Shown here: positions 1 through 8,285 of the stretch, piece by piece | How the letters are laid out: every line of letters starts with the position of its first letter | Position numbering within the stretch: position 1 is the stretch's first letter | Assembly (NCBI RefSeq): GCF_002288825.1 | Contig: NZ_NSLI01000004.1 | Location: 48,501 to 112,500, forward strand | DNA length: 64,000 nucleotides | Direction: 5' to 3' | From: Sphingomonas lenta | GTDB taxonomy: Bacteria > Pseudomonadota > Alphaproteobacteria > Sphingomonadales > Sphingomonadaceae | The notes under the pieces: generated by a model | What the model was told of the DNA's origin: nothing | Database searches by the model: none | The model's input: the letters and a program-made list of their open reading frames with translations, nothing else | Made by a program: the position numbers and the translations under genes

Positions 1-1148
1 CCGTGCCCGCCGGCCATGCCGCGATGAGCGTGGACGAGGCGGTCGAGGCCGCGGGCAAGCTCCCCGGGCCGCTCTTCGTGGTCAAGGCGCAGATCCACGC
101 CGGCGGCCGCGGCAAGGGCAAGTTCAAGGAGCTGCCGGCGGAGGCCAAGGGCGGCGTCCGCCTGGCGCGCACCGCCGACGAGGTTCGCGCGGCGGCTGAG
201 GAGATGCTCGGCAACACGCTCGTCACCGTCCAGACCGGCGAGGCGGGCAAGCAGGTCAACCGCCTCTACGTCACCGACGGCGTCGACATCGCCCGCGAGT
301 TCTACCTGGCGCTGCTCGTCAACCGCGCCACGGGCCGCATCTCGATGGTCGCGTCCACCGAAGGCGGCATGGACATCGAAACGGTCGCGCACGACACGCC
401 GGAGAAGATCCACACGATCGACATCGACCCGGCGACCGGCTTCATGCCGCACCATGGCCGCGCCGTCGCCGCCGCGCTGGGCCTGACCGGCGATCTCGCC
501 AAGCAGGCGCAGAACGTCGCCGCCAAGCTCTACGGGGCGTTCCTCGGCACCGACGCGTCGCAGATCGAGATCAACCCGCTCGCGGTGACCGATGACGGCA
601 AGCTCATGGTGCTCGACGCCAAGGTCGGCTTCGACGGCAACGCGATGTTCCGCCACAAGGACCTGATGGAGCTCCGCGACGAGACGGAGGAGGACCCGGC
701 CGAGCTGGAGGCGTCCAAGTACGACCTCGCCTATATCAAGCTCGACGGCGACATCGGCTGCATGGTCAACGGCGCGGGCCTCGCCATGGCGACGATGGAC
801 ATCATCAAGCTCAACGGCATGTTCCCCGCCAACTTCCTCGACGTGGGCGGCGGCGCCAGCCGCGAGAAGGTAACGGCCGCGTTTAAGATCATCCTCCAGG
901 ACCCGAACGTGAAGGGCATCCTGGTCAACATCTTCGGCGGCATCATGCGCTGCGACATCATCGCGGAAGGCATCGTCGCCGCGGCCAAGGAAGTGAACCT
1001 CCAGGTGCCCCTGGTCGTTCGCCTCGAAGGCACCAACGTCCAGCAGGGCAAGGACATCCTGGCCAATTCCGGCCTGGCGATCGTCCCCGCCAACGACCTG
1101 GGCGACGCGGCCAAGAAGATCGTCGCCGAGGTGAAGAAGGCGGCGTGA
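1..1148 (+). CDS. sucC: Succinyl-CoA synthetase beta subunit (5' truncated)
   Basis: ATP-grasp subunit of succinyl-CoA synthetase; with SucD it converts succinyl-CoA, NDP and phosphate to succinate, CoA and NTP in the TCA cycle (cytoplasm). Seen: the nucleotide-binding segment [18 protein letters not shown] near the N-terminus, EINPLAV, and the C-terminal ligase half with [13 protein letters not shown] and [10 protein letters not shown]. The frame is open at the window edge. The first in-frame GTG encodes the Val of the conserved PVPAGHA stretch and is not a start, so roughly 18 N-terminal residues lie upstream (381 residues seen, family about 390-400). No sucD follows; a tiny ORF and etfBA do. 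Confidence 0.97.
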   Translation, partial: VPAGHAAMSVDEAVEAAGKLPGPLFVVKAQIHAGGRGKGKFKELPAEAKGGVRLARTADEVRAAAEEMLGNTLVTVQTGEAGKQVNRLYVTDGVDIAREFYLALLVNRATGRISMVASTEGGMDIETVAHDTPEKIHTIDIDPATGFMPHHGRAVAAALGLTGDLAKQAQNVAAKLYGAFLGTDASQIEINPLAVTDDGKLMVLDAKVGFDGNAMFRHKDLMELRDETEEDPAELEASKYDLAYIKLDGDIGCMVNGAGLAMATMDIIKLNGMFPANFLDVGGGASREKVTAAFKIILQDPNVKGILVNIFGGIMRCDIIAEGIVAAAKEVNLQVPLVVRLEGTNVQQGKDILANSGLAIVPANDLGDAAKKIVAEVKKAA

Positions 1149-1306
1149 CGACGCTCCCGCCCGCGCTGGCGGAGTGCGTCGAGGCGATCGACGCTACTCT
1201 AATGCGTATGCAACGGACATTGGATGAGTCAAAGCGTGAAGCAGACGCGTTCCAGGCTCGGATGGCGAGGTTAAACCAGCGGCTAGAAGAAGTCCGAAAG
1301 AGGTAG
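1145..1306 (+). CDS. Small predicted coiled-coil protein, 53 aa, between sucC and etfB
   Basis: The GTG start overlaps the sucC stop (GTGA), and the TAG ends 6 bases before the etfB ATG. A GAAGG stretch lies just upstream of the GTG. The product has no transmembrane segment. Its second half is a charged helix with heptad-like spacing ([16 protein letters not shown], then [16 protein letters not shown]). GC is clearly lower than in the flanking genes. I do not recognise a family. The exact fit between two conserved genes and the overlapping start argue that it is translated, but it is short and could be chance. Confidence 0.5.
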   Translation: MTTLPPALAECVEAIDATLMRMQRTLDESKREADAFQARMARLNQRLEEVRKR

Positions 1307-1312
1307 AGCGGA

Positions 1313-2065
1313 ATGAAAGCACTCGTCCCCGTCAAGCGCGTGCTTGACTACAATGTGAAGCCCCGGATCAAGGCCGACGGCACGGGCGTCGACCTGTCCA
1401 ACGTCAAGATGAGCATGAACCCCTTCGACGAGATCGCCGTCGAGGAGGCAATCCGCTTGAAGGAGAAGGGCGTCGTCACCGAGATCGTGGCGGTGTCGAT
1501 CGGCGAGGCCAAGGCGCAGGAGACGCTGCGCACCGCGCTCGCCATGGGCGCCGACCGCGCGATCCTGGTGACCGCCGAGGGCACGGTCGAGCCGCTCGCG
1601 GTGGCCAAGATCCTGAAGGGCATCGTCGCCGAGGAGAGCCCTGAGCTCGTCATCCTGGGCAAGCAGGCGATCGACGACGACAACAACCAGACGGGCCAGA
1701 TGCTCGCCGGCCTGCTCGGCTGGGCGCAGGGCACCTTCGCGTCCAAGGTCGAGGCCGCGGACGGCGAGGTCCGCGTCACCCGCGAGGTCGACGGCGGCCT
1801 GGAGACGGACCTGCTCAAGCTCCCCGCCATCATCACCACCGACCTGCGCCTGAACGAGCCGCGCTACGCGAGCTTGCCCAACATCATGAAGGCGAAGTCG
1901 AAGCCGCTCGCGAACAAGACGCCCGCCGACTACGGCGTCGACACCGCGCCCCGCATCTCGATCGTCAAGGTCACCGAGCCGTCCAAGCGCCAGGCCGGCT
2001 CCAAGGTCGCCGACGTCGACGAACTCGTCACCAAGCTCGCAGCCTTAGGGATCGCCAAGTCATGA
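1313..2065 (+). CDS. etfB: Electron transfer flavoprotein beta subunit
   Basis: Small subunit of ETF, the soluble FAD/AMP heterodimer that carries electrons from acyl-CoA and related dehydrogenases to ETF:quinone oxidoreductase. At 250 aa it has family length. The beta-subunit signature is present: VDGGLE, then [20 protein letters not shown] and MKAKSK, the recognition loop that docks on dehydrogenases. A GAGCGG stretch precedes the ATG. The stop overlaps the etfA start (ATGA), so the two subunits are translationally coupled, as expected for a 1:1 complex. Confidence 0.97.
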   Translation: MKALVPVKRVLDYNVKPRIKADGTGVDLSNVKMSMNPFDEIAVEEAIRLKEKGVVTEIVAVSIGEAKAQETLRTALAMGADRAILVTAEGTVEPLAVAKILKGIVAEESPELVILGKQAIDDDNNQTGQMLAGLLGWAQGTFASKVEAADGEVRVTREVDGGLETDLLKLPAIITTDLRLNEPRYASLPNIMKAKSKPLANKTPADYGVDTAPRISIVKVTEPSKRQAGSKVADVDELVTKLAALGIAKS

Positions 2066-2991
2066 AGTGTCTCGTCCTCGTCGAACACGACGGCAAGACC
2101 GTCCGCGACGCCACGCTCTCCGCCGTCACCGCCGCCAGCAAGCTGGGCCAGGTCGACCTGCTCGTGGCGGGCGAGGGCGTCGGCCCCGTCGCTGAAGCCG
2201 CCGCCAAGATCGCAGGCGCGGGCACGGTGTACGTCGCCGACGACGCGGCCTACGCGCACCAGCTCGCCGAGAACATCGCCCCGCTCGCGGTCGAGCTCAT
2301 GGGCGAGCACGACGCGTTCGTCTGCCCCGCCACCACCAACGGCAAGAACATCGCGCCCCGTGTGGCGGCGTTGCTCGACGTGATGCAGGTCTCCGACGTG
2401 CTGTCGATCGAGGGTCCGGACACGTTCACGCGCCCCATCTACGCCGGCAACGCGATCGCGACCGTCAAGACGAGCGACCCCAAGCTCGTCCTCACCGTCC
2501 GCGGCACCGCGTTCGAGAAGGCGGCGGCCGAGGGCGGCTCCGGCCAGGTCCAGCCCGCGCAATCGACCGGCGACAAGGGCCTGTCGCGCTTCGAGAATGC
2601 CGAGATCGCGCAGAACGCGCGTCCCGAGCTCACCTCCGCCAAGATCATCGTCTCCGGCGGTCGCGCGCTTCAAAATAGCGAGAACTTCCACAGCCTGATC
2701 GAACCGCTCGCCGACAAGCTCGGCGCGGCGGTCGGCGCATCGCGCGCCGCGGTCGACGCGGGCTACGTCCCCAACGACTACCAGGTCGGGCAAACCGGCA
2801 AGATCGTCGCCCCCGACGTCTACATCGCGGTCGGCATCTCGGGCGCGATCCAGCACCTGGCGGGCATGAAGGATTCCAAGATCATCGTCGCCATCAACAA
2901 GGACGCCGACGCGCCCATCTTCCAGGTGGCCGACATCGGGCTGGTGGGCGACCTGTTCAAAGTCGTTCCCGAGCTCACCGAGAAACTCTGA
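2062..2991 (+). CDS. etfA: Electron transfer flavoprotein alpha subunit
   Basis: FAD-binding subunit of ETF (309 aa, usual length). The C-terminal FAD domain is intact: [22 protein letters not shown], and the signature [20 protein letters not shown] followed by AINKD. It starts inside the etfB stop. A strong intrinsic terminator follows at 3030-3064, so etfA appears to be the last gene of the sucC-etfBA transcript. Confidence 0.97.
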   Translation: MKCLVLVEHDGKTVRDATLSAVTAASKLGQVDLLVAGEGVGPVAEAAAKIAGAGTVYVADDAAYAHQLAENIAPLAVELMGEHDAFVCPATTNGKNIAPRVAALLDVMQVSDVLSIEGPDTFTRPIYAGNAIATVKTSDPKLVLTVRGTAFEKAAAEGGSGQVQPAQSTGDKGLSRFENAEIAQNARPELTSAKIIVSGGRALQNSENFHSLIEPLADKLGAAVGASRAAVDAGYVPNDYQVGQTGKIVAPDVYIAVGISGAIQHLAGMKDSKIIVAINKDADAPIFQVADIGLVGDLFKVVPELTEKL

Positions 2992-2995
2992 CCGG

Positions 2996-3670
2996 GTGGA
3001 CGGGGCCGACCTGTCCTTCGACCGGCACGGGGCGGCGCGGCACGATCGCGCCGCCCTTTCCGTTTTGGGCGACCTCGAACGTGTCCTCGCTTCTTGCCCG
3101 ACTGACCGCGCGGGCACCCGTCTGTACGGCGTGCCAGGGCTCGCGACGCTACTCGCGTCCGACGGTCCGATCGGCCGCATCGCCGTCGACCGTGCTGGAC
3201 CCGAAACACGCCCGGTCCGCGCGATCCTGTTCGACAAGACGCCCGGCGCGAACTGGTCGCTCGGCTGGCATCAAGATCGAACGATTGCCGTGCGGGAGCG
3301 ACACGACGTTCCCGGCTATGGACCGTGGTCGCGCAAGGCTGGCGTCCAGCATGTCGAGCCGCCCTTCGCCGTAATCGAGGCGATGGTCACCCTACGCGTC
3401 CACCTGGACGACGTACCCGCCGACAACGCACCACTGCTCGTCGCTCCCGGCTCGCACAAGCTCGGCCGCCTCGCCGAGCCCAACATCGCCGGTGTCGTCG
3501 AGCGTTGCGGGACGGCGGTATGCTTGGCCGAGCGCGGCGACGTGTGGGCGTATGCCACATCGATCATTCATGCATCGGCTGCGTCGACCGGGCATGCGCA
3601 CCGGCGTGTGTTGCAGGTGGACTACGCTCCGGACGTGCTTGCCCCGCCCCTCGAATGGCTGGGCGTCTGA
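2996..3670 (+). CDS. Phytanoyl-CoA dioxygenase-like Fe(II)/2-oxoglutarate enzyme
   Basis: 224 aa protein of the phytanoyl-CoA dioxygenase (PhyH) superfamily, double-stranded beta-helix oxygenases using Fe(II) and 2-oxoglutarate. Seen: the proximal H-x-D of the iron triad in LGWHQDRT (about residue 90), the segment [12 protein letters not shown], the distal His in IIHASAAST and the Arg in HRRVLQVDY. The substrate is unknown. The GTG start lies 4 bases after the etfA stop. The first 20 codons carry the intrinsic terminator of the etf transcript, so either expression depends on read-through or the gene has its own start and promoter nearby; the GTG is not certain. Confidence 0.75.
   Translation: MDGADLSFDRHGAARHDRAALSVLGDLERVLASCPTDRAGTRLYGVPGLATLLASDGPIGRIAVDRAGPETRPVRAILFDKTPGANWSLGWHQDRTIAVRERHDVPGYGPWSRKAGVQHVEPPFAVIEAMVTLRVHLDDVPADNAPLLVAPGSHKLGRLAEPNIAGVVERCGTAVCLAERGDVWAYATSIIHASAASTGHAHRRVLQVDYAPDVLAPPLEWLGV
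3030..3067 (+). terminator. Intrinsic terminator after etfA, inside the next ORF
   Basis: Perfect 10-bp stem GGGCGGCGCG (3030-3039) and CGCGCCGCCC (3047-3056) with a 7-base loop, followed by the T-rich run TTTCCGTTTT. It begins 39 bases after the etfA stop and lies within the first codons of the dioxygenase ORF. Confidence 0.75.
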
Positions 3671-3739
3671 TCGCGACCGATCGGCGCTGAACCGGGGCGA
3701 TCTGTTGCGAAGAATGCTCGTGCTGTGCACGATCCGTTG

Positions 3740-4831
3740 ATGCTTTCGCTTCTATTGCTCGCCCTCCAAGCTCCCGCCCAGACCCCGCCCGCAGCCGCCG
3801 CCGGCGCACCCGCGCAGCCCACCCGAACCTGGCCCACGCGCGAAGGCGACCACGTCATCCGCGATTTCCGCTTCCGCTCCGGCGAAACGTTGCCCGAGCT
3901 CAGGATGCACTACACCACGCTCGGCCAGCCGCGCCGTGACGCCCGAGGCGAGATCGTCAACGCGGTCATGGTGCTCCACGGCACCGGCGGCACGGGCAAG
4001 CAGTTCCTCTCGCCCCAGTTCGCCGACGAGCTGTACGGGCCGGGCCAGCCGCTCGACATCACCCGCTACTGGATCATCCTGCCCGACAATATCGGCCATG
4101 GCGGCTCGTCCAAGCCGTCCGACGGCCTGCGCACGCGCTTCCCGGCTTACGGCTACCACGACATGGTCGCCGCACAGCACCGGCTGCTCACGCAAGGGCT
4201 AGGCGTCAAACGGCTGCGGCTCCTCATGGGCACCTCGATGGGCTGCATGCACGGCTTCGTCTGGGGGAGCACCTACCCCGACTTCGCCCGCGCGCTGATG
4301 CCGCTCGCCTGCGAGCCCGTCGAGATCGCCGGGCTCAACCGCATGTGGCGCCAGCTCGCCATCGACAACATTCGGAACGACCCCGCTTACGCGGACGGCG
4401 ACTACCGGGCGCAGCCCACCGCCGGCCTACGCGCCGCCGCGTCGCTCCTGTTCGTGGCGGGCGCGGCGCCGCTCAACCTCCAGGCGCAGTTCCCCACGCG
4501 TGAGCCCGCGGTCGCCTACGCCCACGATCGCGTGGCGCGGCAGGTCGCCGGCCTCGACGCCAACGACCTCGTCTACGCGCTCGACAGCTCGCGCGACTAC
4601 GACCCCTGGCCGCAGCTGGAGCGGATCACCGCGCCCACCGTCTGGATCAACTCGGCCGACGACTTCATCAACCCGCGCAACCTCGACTTCCCCGAACGCG
4701 CGGTGAAGCGGATGCCGAACGCCCGCTTCCGCATAATCCCCGAAACGCCCGAGACGCGCGGCCACGGCACGCACACCTGGGCGAAGTTCTGGCGCGCCGA
4801 CCTCGCGGACCTGCTCCGCCGGACGGAGTAA
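3740..4831 (+). CDS. Secreted alpha/beta hydrolase, homoserine-acetyltransferase-like fold
   Basis: Alpha/beta-fold enzyme of the MetX-like branch, 363 aa from the ATG at 3740; an in-frame GTG at 3725 is possible. The ATG is preferred because it directly begins a signal peptide (MLSLLLLALQAPAQTPP), pointing to the periplasm or secretion. Catalytic elements: oxyanion region VLHGTGGTGKQF, nucleophile elbow MGTSMGCMHG, acid in NSADDFINP, and His in GHGTHTW. True homoserine O-acetyltransferases are cytoplasmic, so the exported form suggests a hydrolase. The substrate is unknown. Confidence 0.85.
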   Translation: MLSLLLLALQAPAQTPPAAAAGAPAQPTRTWPTREGDHVIRDFRFRSGETLPELRMHYTTLGQPRRDARGEIVNAVMVLHGTGGTGKQFLSPQFADELYGPGQPLDITRYWIILPDNIGHGGSSKPSDGLRTRFPAYGYHDMVAAQHRLLTQGLGVKRLRLLMGTSMGCMHGFVWGSTYPDFARALMPLACEPVEIAGLNRMWRQLAIDNIRNDPAYADGDYRAQPTAGLRAAASLLFVAGAAPLNLQAQFPTREPAVAYAHDRVARQVAGLDANDLVYALDSSRDYDPWPQLERITAPTVWINSADDFINPRNLDFPERAVKRMPNARFRIIPETPETRGHGTHTWAKFWRADLADLLRRTE

Positions 4832-4835
4832 GCCG

Positions 4836-6185
4836 CTACTCGGGCCGCAAGCGCGTGATCACGCCCTGAGCATCGCTCTCGGCGAGCCATGTCGTGCGCT
4901 TGCGCCGGAACGTCGCGCGGTAGCGGCGGGTGCTTCCTTCCTCGCCGATGAGCGAGAAGGAATGGAGCGGCCCGACGCCGTTCAGCAGCGCCCGCGCGAA
5001 AGGGGAGCCGAGCTGCCCCGCCACGTTCGGCGACACGCCCGTCGCGGGTCGGCCCGCCGCCGCAGCCTCCAGCGCCGCCCTGACGCGCGCCGTCGATTGC
5101 GGCGTCCGATCCTCAATCGCCGCGGGCTCGGGCGGGGCGGGAACGTACCGGTCGAGCAGCGCCTCCGCGAGCAACGGGAAGAAGGTGCGCTGGTTGGTGA
5201 GCGCGATCACGGTCAGCCGCCGATCCTCGACGCGCAGGATGTCGGCGAGCGCGGGCCCGCCGCTATGGCCCACGACCGGCACGCCGCGATAGGTGCGCGC
5301 GACCCAGCCCACGCCGAAACCCGAACGCCTGCCGCCCGACAGCGTCGCGGGCGTCTCCAGCGCGACGAGCGACTCGCGCCGCAGCACGCGGCCCTGGTCG
5401 AGCGCCGCGAAGAACGCGGCCAGGTCGCGGATCGAGCTATATAGGCCGCCCGCACCGTATCCGTGCGGGGCGAAGAAGAAGTCACTGGTCACGAGCTCGC
5501 CGTCGCGCAGGCCGTACGTTTCCGCGCGCTTGGGCAGCACCGCGCCGACGCGCACGCCGTCCTCCTCGGCCGCGAGCGCGAAGCCGGTGGCCGTCATGCC
5601 GAGCGGCGCGGTCACCTCGTCGCGCAACAGATCGGGCAGCTTCTTGCCTCCCGCTTTCTCGATCACCGCGCGCAGCACGGTGAAGTCGGTGAAGCCGTAG
5701 CGCGCCTCGGTGCCGGGCTGGTAGGCGAGCGGCCGCTTCATCGCCGCCGCGACCACGCCCTCGACCGTCTGAGGCGCGGGCGTCCCCAGATCGTCGGGCA
5801 GCCCGGACGTGTGGTCGGCGAGCTGGCGCACCCGGATGCCCGCCCAGGACGGCGGCGCGTCGGGAAACCAGCGCGTCAGCGGATCGTCGAGATCCAGCCT
5901 GCCCCGCCCCACCAGCCGCATCAGCAGCACGCCCGTGAAAATCTTGGTCGCGGAGGCGAGCTGGAACCGCGTGTCGAGGTCGACGGGAGCGTTCCACTCG
6001 ACGTCGGCGACGCCGTAGGCGGCGAGCTTGACGACGCGGCCCCGCTCCACGACCGCGACCGCCGCGCCGGGGATGCGGCTGACGGCCATCTGATCGGCGA
6101 CGACTCGGTCGATCGCGTCGGCGCGGGCGGAGGCGGGCGCGGCGATCAGGCTCAGCGCGGCTGCGAGCAGGAACAGGTACGGCAT
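4836..6185 (-). CDS. Exported serine hydrolase, class C beta-lactamase family
   Basis: 449 aa penicillin-binding/beta-lactamase-fold (S12) protein with a signal peptide (cleavage likely near ASA-RADA). The catalytic SxxK is S78-A-T-K81. The third box resembles GHSGGPA (H-x-G). The usual second box Y-x-N is replaced by YGFTDF, so the Asn is missing; some S12 esterases vary here. The C-terminal 120 residues form an extra beta-rich domain common in this group. It is more likely an esterase or peptidase than a true beta-lactamase. Its start is 32 bases from the divergent ATPase gene. Confidence 0.85.
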   Translation of the reverse strand: MPYLFLLAAALSLIAAPASARADAIDRVVADQMAVSRIPGAAVAVVERGRVVKLAAYGVADVEWNAPVDLDTRFQLASATKIFTGVLLMRLVGRGRLDLDDPLTRWFPDAPPSWAGIRVRQLADHTSGLPDDLGTPAPQTVEGVVAAAMKRPLAYQPGTEARYGFTDFTVLRAVIEKAGGKKLPDLLRDEVTAPLGMTATGFALAAEEDGVRVGAVLPKRAETYGLRDGELVTSDFFFAPHGYGAGGLYSSIRDLAAFFAALDQGRVLRRESLVALETPATLSGGRRSGFGVGWVARTYRGVPVVGHSGGPALADILRVEDRRLTVIALTNQRTFFPLLAEALLDRYVPAPPEPAAIEDRTPQSTARVRAALEAAAAGRPATGVSPNVAGQLGSPFARALLNGVGPLHSFSLIGEEGSTRRYRATFRRKRTTWLAESDAQGVITRLRPE

Positions 6186-6217
6186 GTTTCGCGTCTGTAC
6201 CGATCGGCCCGGGAGAG

Positions 6218-6799
6218 GTGACGCGCCATGCGACGAAGCCGCGACGAGACGTGAACGGAGCGACCGACCGCCTCCATGTCGTCACCGGCGGCCCCGGATC
6301 GGGCAAGACGACGCTGGTCGACGCGCTCGCCGCCGCAGGCGTCGCCACCAGCCCGGAAGTCGGCCGCGCCGTCGTGCGGGAACAGCTCGCCAGCGGCGGC
6401 GCGGCGCTGCCTTGGGGCGACGAGCGCGCCTTCGCCGAGCTGATGCTGCCGCGCGAGTGCGCCGCGCACGGGGCGGCGCTGGCTAGGGGCGAGGAGGTGG
6501 TGCTCGACCGCGGCGTGCCCGACGTGGTCGGCTTCCTGCGCGTCTCGGGGCTGCCCGTGCCCGGCCATATCGACCGAGCCGCGCGGCGCCACCGCTACAA
6601 CCGCCAAGTGTTCCTGGCACCCTTCTGGGCCGAGATCTACGTGCACGACCCCGAGCGCATCCAACCCGCCAGCCACGCCCGGGCGACCGAGGCCGTCATG
6701 CGCGAGACCTATGCCGGCTACGGCTACCACCTCGTCGAGCTGCCCCGCGCAACGGTGGAGGAACGCGTCGCCTTCGTGCTCCGCCATCTGGCGGGCTGA
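6218..6799 (+). CDS. P-loop ATPase/kinase-like protein (AAA_28 type), copy 1
   Basis: 193 aa from GTG 6218; an alternative GTG at 6251 directly precedes the first strand. Walker A is GGPGSGKT. The conserved downstream pieces are EVGRAVVREQL, GGAALPW, the Asp-Arg-Gly motif VVLDRGVPD, HRYNRQVFLAP and GYGYHLVELPRATVEERV. The fold is that of NadR/Ttd14-like small-molecule kinases, but the substrate is unknown. A clear paralogue with the same motif order is at about 26233-26760. It is divergent from the serine hydrolase. Confidence 0.85.
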   Translation: MTRHATKPRRDVNGATDRLHVVTGGPGSGKTTLVDALAAAGVATSPEVGRAVVREQLASGGAALPWGDERAFAELMLPRECAAHGAALARGEEVVLDRGVPDVVGFLRVSGLPVPGHIDRAARRHRYNRQVFLAPFWAEIYVHDPERIQPASHARATEAVMRETYAGYGYHLVELPRATVEERVAFVLRHLAG

Positions 6800-6807
6800 A
6801 ATTGGGG

Positions 6808-6843
6808 CTGTCCTACAAGCGTCGCGCCGTGCAAGCTTGCCGC
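6808..6843 (+). promoter_or_regulatory. Leader element copy 1 (CTGTCCTACA / GCCGTGC / CCGC-ATG)
   Basis: CTGTCCTACAAGCG is followed after a short spacer by GCCGTGC and by CCGC just before an ATG. Copies with the same order and near-identical spacing occur at 42810-42847 (+) and 23688-23723 (-). TCCTACA is 26 bases from the ATG here. The GCAAGCTTGC in this copy is self-complementary but is not conserved in the others. Function unknown. Confidence 0.5.
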
Positions 6844-6948
6844 ATGAGTGCTTACGCCAACTCCGCCACAGCCACCGCCCGGGCAACGATTCGTCGCGAT
6901 GTCGAGCCGACATACGCTTACTTTCGTCACCTTCGGGGCCGCGCATGA
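6844..6948 (+). CDS. Possible coupled leader peptide upstream of the dipeptidase, 34 aa
   Basis: This ORF is opened by the ATG at the end of leader element copy 1, and its TGA overlaps the dipeptidase start (ATGA). The product starts MSAYANSATATARAT and ends YFRHLRGRA; it is Ala/Arg/Thr-rich with no recognisable domain. The same arrangement of element, ATG, ORF and ATGA junction recurs before ctaB and the nitronate monooxygenase. No good Shine-Dalgarno sequence precedes the ATG, so translation is an inference from the repeated architecture. Confidence 0.35.
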   Translation: MSAYANSATATARATIRRDVEPTYAYFRHLRGRA

Positions 6949-8177
6949 TCGCCGCGCTCCTGCTGCTCCAGGCAGCACCCGACCCCGCGCTCGCCGCCCG
7001 CGTCGAGCGCGTGCTCGCGCGTAACCCCATAGTGGACGGTCACAACGACCTCGCTTGGGAGCTGCTGCAACAGCATGGAGGCAAGGTCGAGACCGTCGAT
7101 CTGACCCGCGACACCAGCCGGCTCGCCAACCCGCTCCAGACCGACCTGCCGCGGCTCAGGAGGGGCGGCGTCGGCGGGCAGTTCTGGTCGGTGTACATCC
7201 CCGCCAGCGTCACCGGCCCGCGCGCCGTCGAGCTGACGATCGAGCAGATCGACATCGTACGCCGCTTCGTCGCCGCCAACCCGCGCGCGCTGGCCTTCGC
7301 CGACACCGCCGCCGACGTCCGCCGCATCGCACGCTCGGGCCGCGTAGCCTCGCTGCTCGGCGTCGAGGGCGGGCATCAGATCGACGGCCGTCTGTCGGTG
7401 CTCCGCCGCTACCACGACCTCGGCGTGCGCTACATGACGCTGACCCACGGGCGTAGCCTGTCCTGGGCCGACAGCGCCACCGACGCGCCGATCTCGGGCG
7501 GGCTGTCGGCGTTCGGGCGGCAGGTCGTGGCGGAGATGAACCGGATCGGCATGATCGTGGACGTGTCCCACGTTTCCGACGCGACGATGCACGCGGTGCT
7601 GGGGCTGACGCGCGCGCCGGTGATCGCGTCGCACTCCGGCGCCCGCGCCATTGCGTCCGCCCCGCGCAACGTGCCCGACGACCTGCTCCGGCTCATCGCC
7701 GCGAACGGCGGTGTCGTGATGGTCAACTTCTACCCCGCTTTCCTCTCCGACCAGTGGCGGGCGTGGGACCAGGCGCGGGGAGCTGAGGCGAAGCGCCTGG
7801 GCGTACCCGACGAGCTCTACGGCGACAAGGCGCCCGTGCTGCTCGCGGCCTGGGACCGCGTCAACCCCGAGCCGCGCGTCACCGTCGCCACCGTCGCCGA
7901 CCATGTCGAACACATCGCCCGCGTCGCGGGCCGTGACCATGTGGGCCTGGGGGGCGATTACGACGGCATCGGCGGCACGGGGCCGGAGGGGATGAAGGGC
8001 GTCGACGGCTACCCGCTGCTCCTGGCGGAGCTCGCGCGGCGCGGCTGGAGCGACGCCGACCTCGGCAAGCTCGCCAGCGGCAACGTGCTCCGCGTCATGG
8101 AGCGCGTCGAGCAGGTCGCGGCCGCTTCACGTGGAACACCGCCCATCGATGCAGTCGACCCGCTGGCCCGGCCGTAA
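6945..8177 (+). CDS. Membrane-type dipeptidase (peptidase family M19)
   Basis: 410 aa renal-dipeptidase-like zinc enzyme hydrolysing dipeptides, sometimes beta-lactams. Start chosen at ATG 6945, which begins a short hydrophobic leader (MIAALLLLQ); upstream frame extension overlaps the ATPase gene. Zinc and active-site residues: H33-x-D35 in VDGHNDLAW, Glu in GVEGGHQI, His in LTHGRS and VDVSHVSD, and the C-terminal HVGLGGDYDGIGG with its conserved Asp. The leader suggests export. It lies downstream of leader element copy 1. Confidence 0.93.
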   Translation: MIAALLLLQAAPDPALAARVERVLARNPIVDGHNDLAWELLQQHGGKVETVDLTRDTSRLANPLQTDLPRLRRGGVGGQFWSVYIPASVTGPRAVELTIEQIDIVRRFVAANPRALAFADTAADVRRIARSGRVASLLGVEGGHQIDGRLSVLRRYHDLGVRYMTLTHGRSLSWADSATDAPISGGLSAFGRQVVAEMNRIGMIVDVSHVSDATMHAVLGLTRAPVIASHSGARAIASAPRNVPDDLLRLIAANGGVVMVNFYPAFLSDQWRAWDQARGAEAKRLGVPDELYGDKAPVLLAAWDRVNPEPRVTVATVADHVEHIARVAGRDHVGLGGDYDGIGGTGPEGMKGVDGYPLLLAELARRGWSDADLGKLASGNVLRVMERVEQVAAASRGTPPIDAVDPLARP

Positions 8178-8186
8178 GACCGTTTC

Positions 8187-8280
8187 CTCCCTCCGTTCGT
8201 CTCAAGCTTAGTCGAGAGACCGATGCGGTCACGGTCGCCGGGAGCGTTTCTCGACTGGGCTCGAAACGAACGGAGAGGGG
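8187..8280. repeat. Imperfect palindrome between convergent genes
   Basis: Left arm CTCCCTCCGTTCGT...AGTCGAGAGA and right arm TTTCTCGACT...ACGAACGGAG are nearly reverse complements around a short centre. It lies between the convergent dipeptidase and polyamine-deacetylase genes and could end transcription from both sides. Repeats of this CCGTTCGT...TCGAG type are familiar in sphingomonad genomes. Confidence 0.7.
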
Positions 8281-8285
8281 CGCAG

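Noticed and set aside
3..25. GTG at base 3 as the sucC start
   Set aside because: The Val belongs to the conserved PVPAGHA region; the true start is outside the window.
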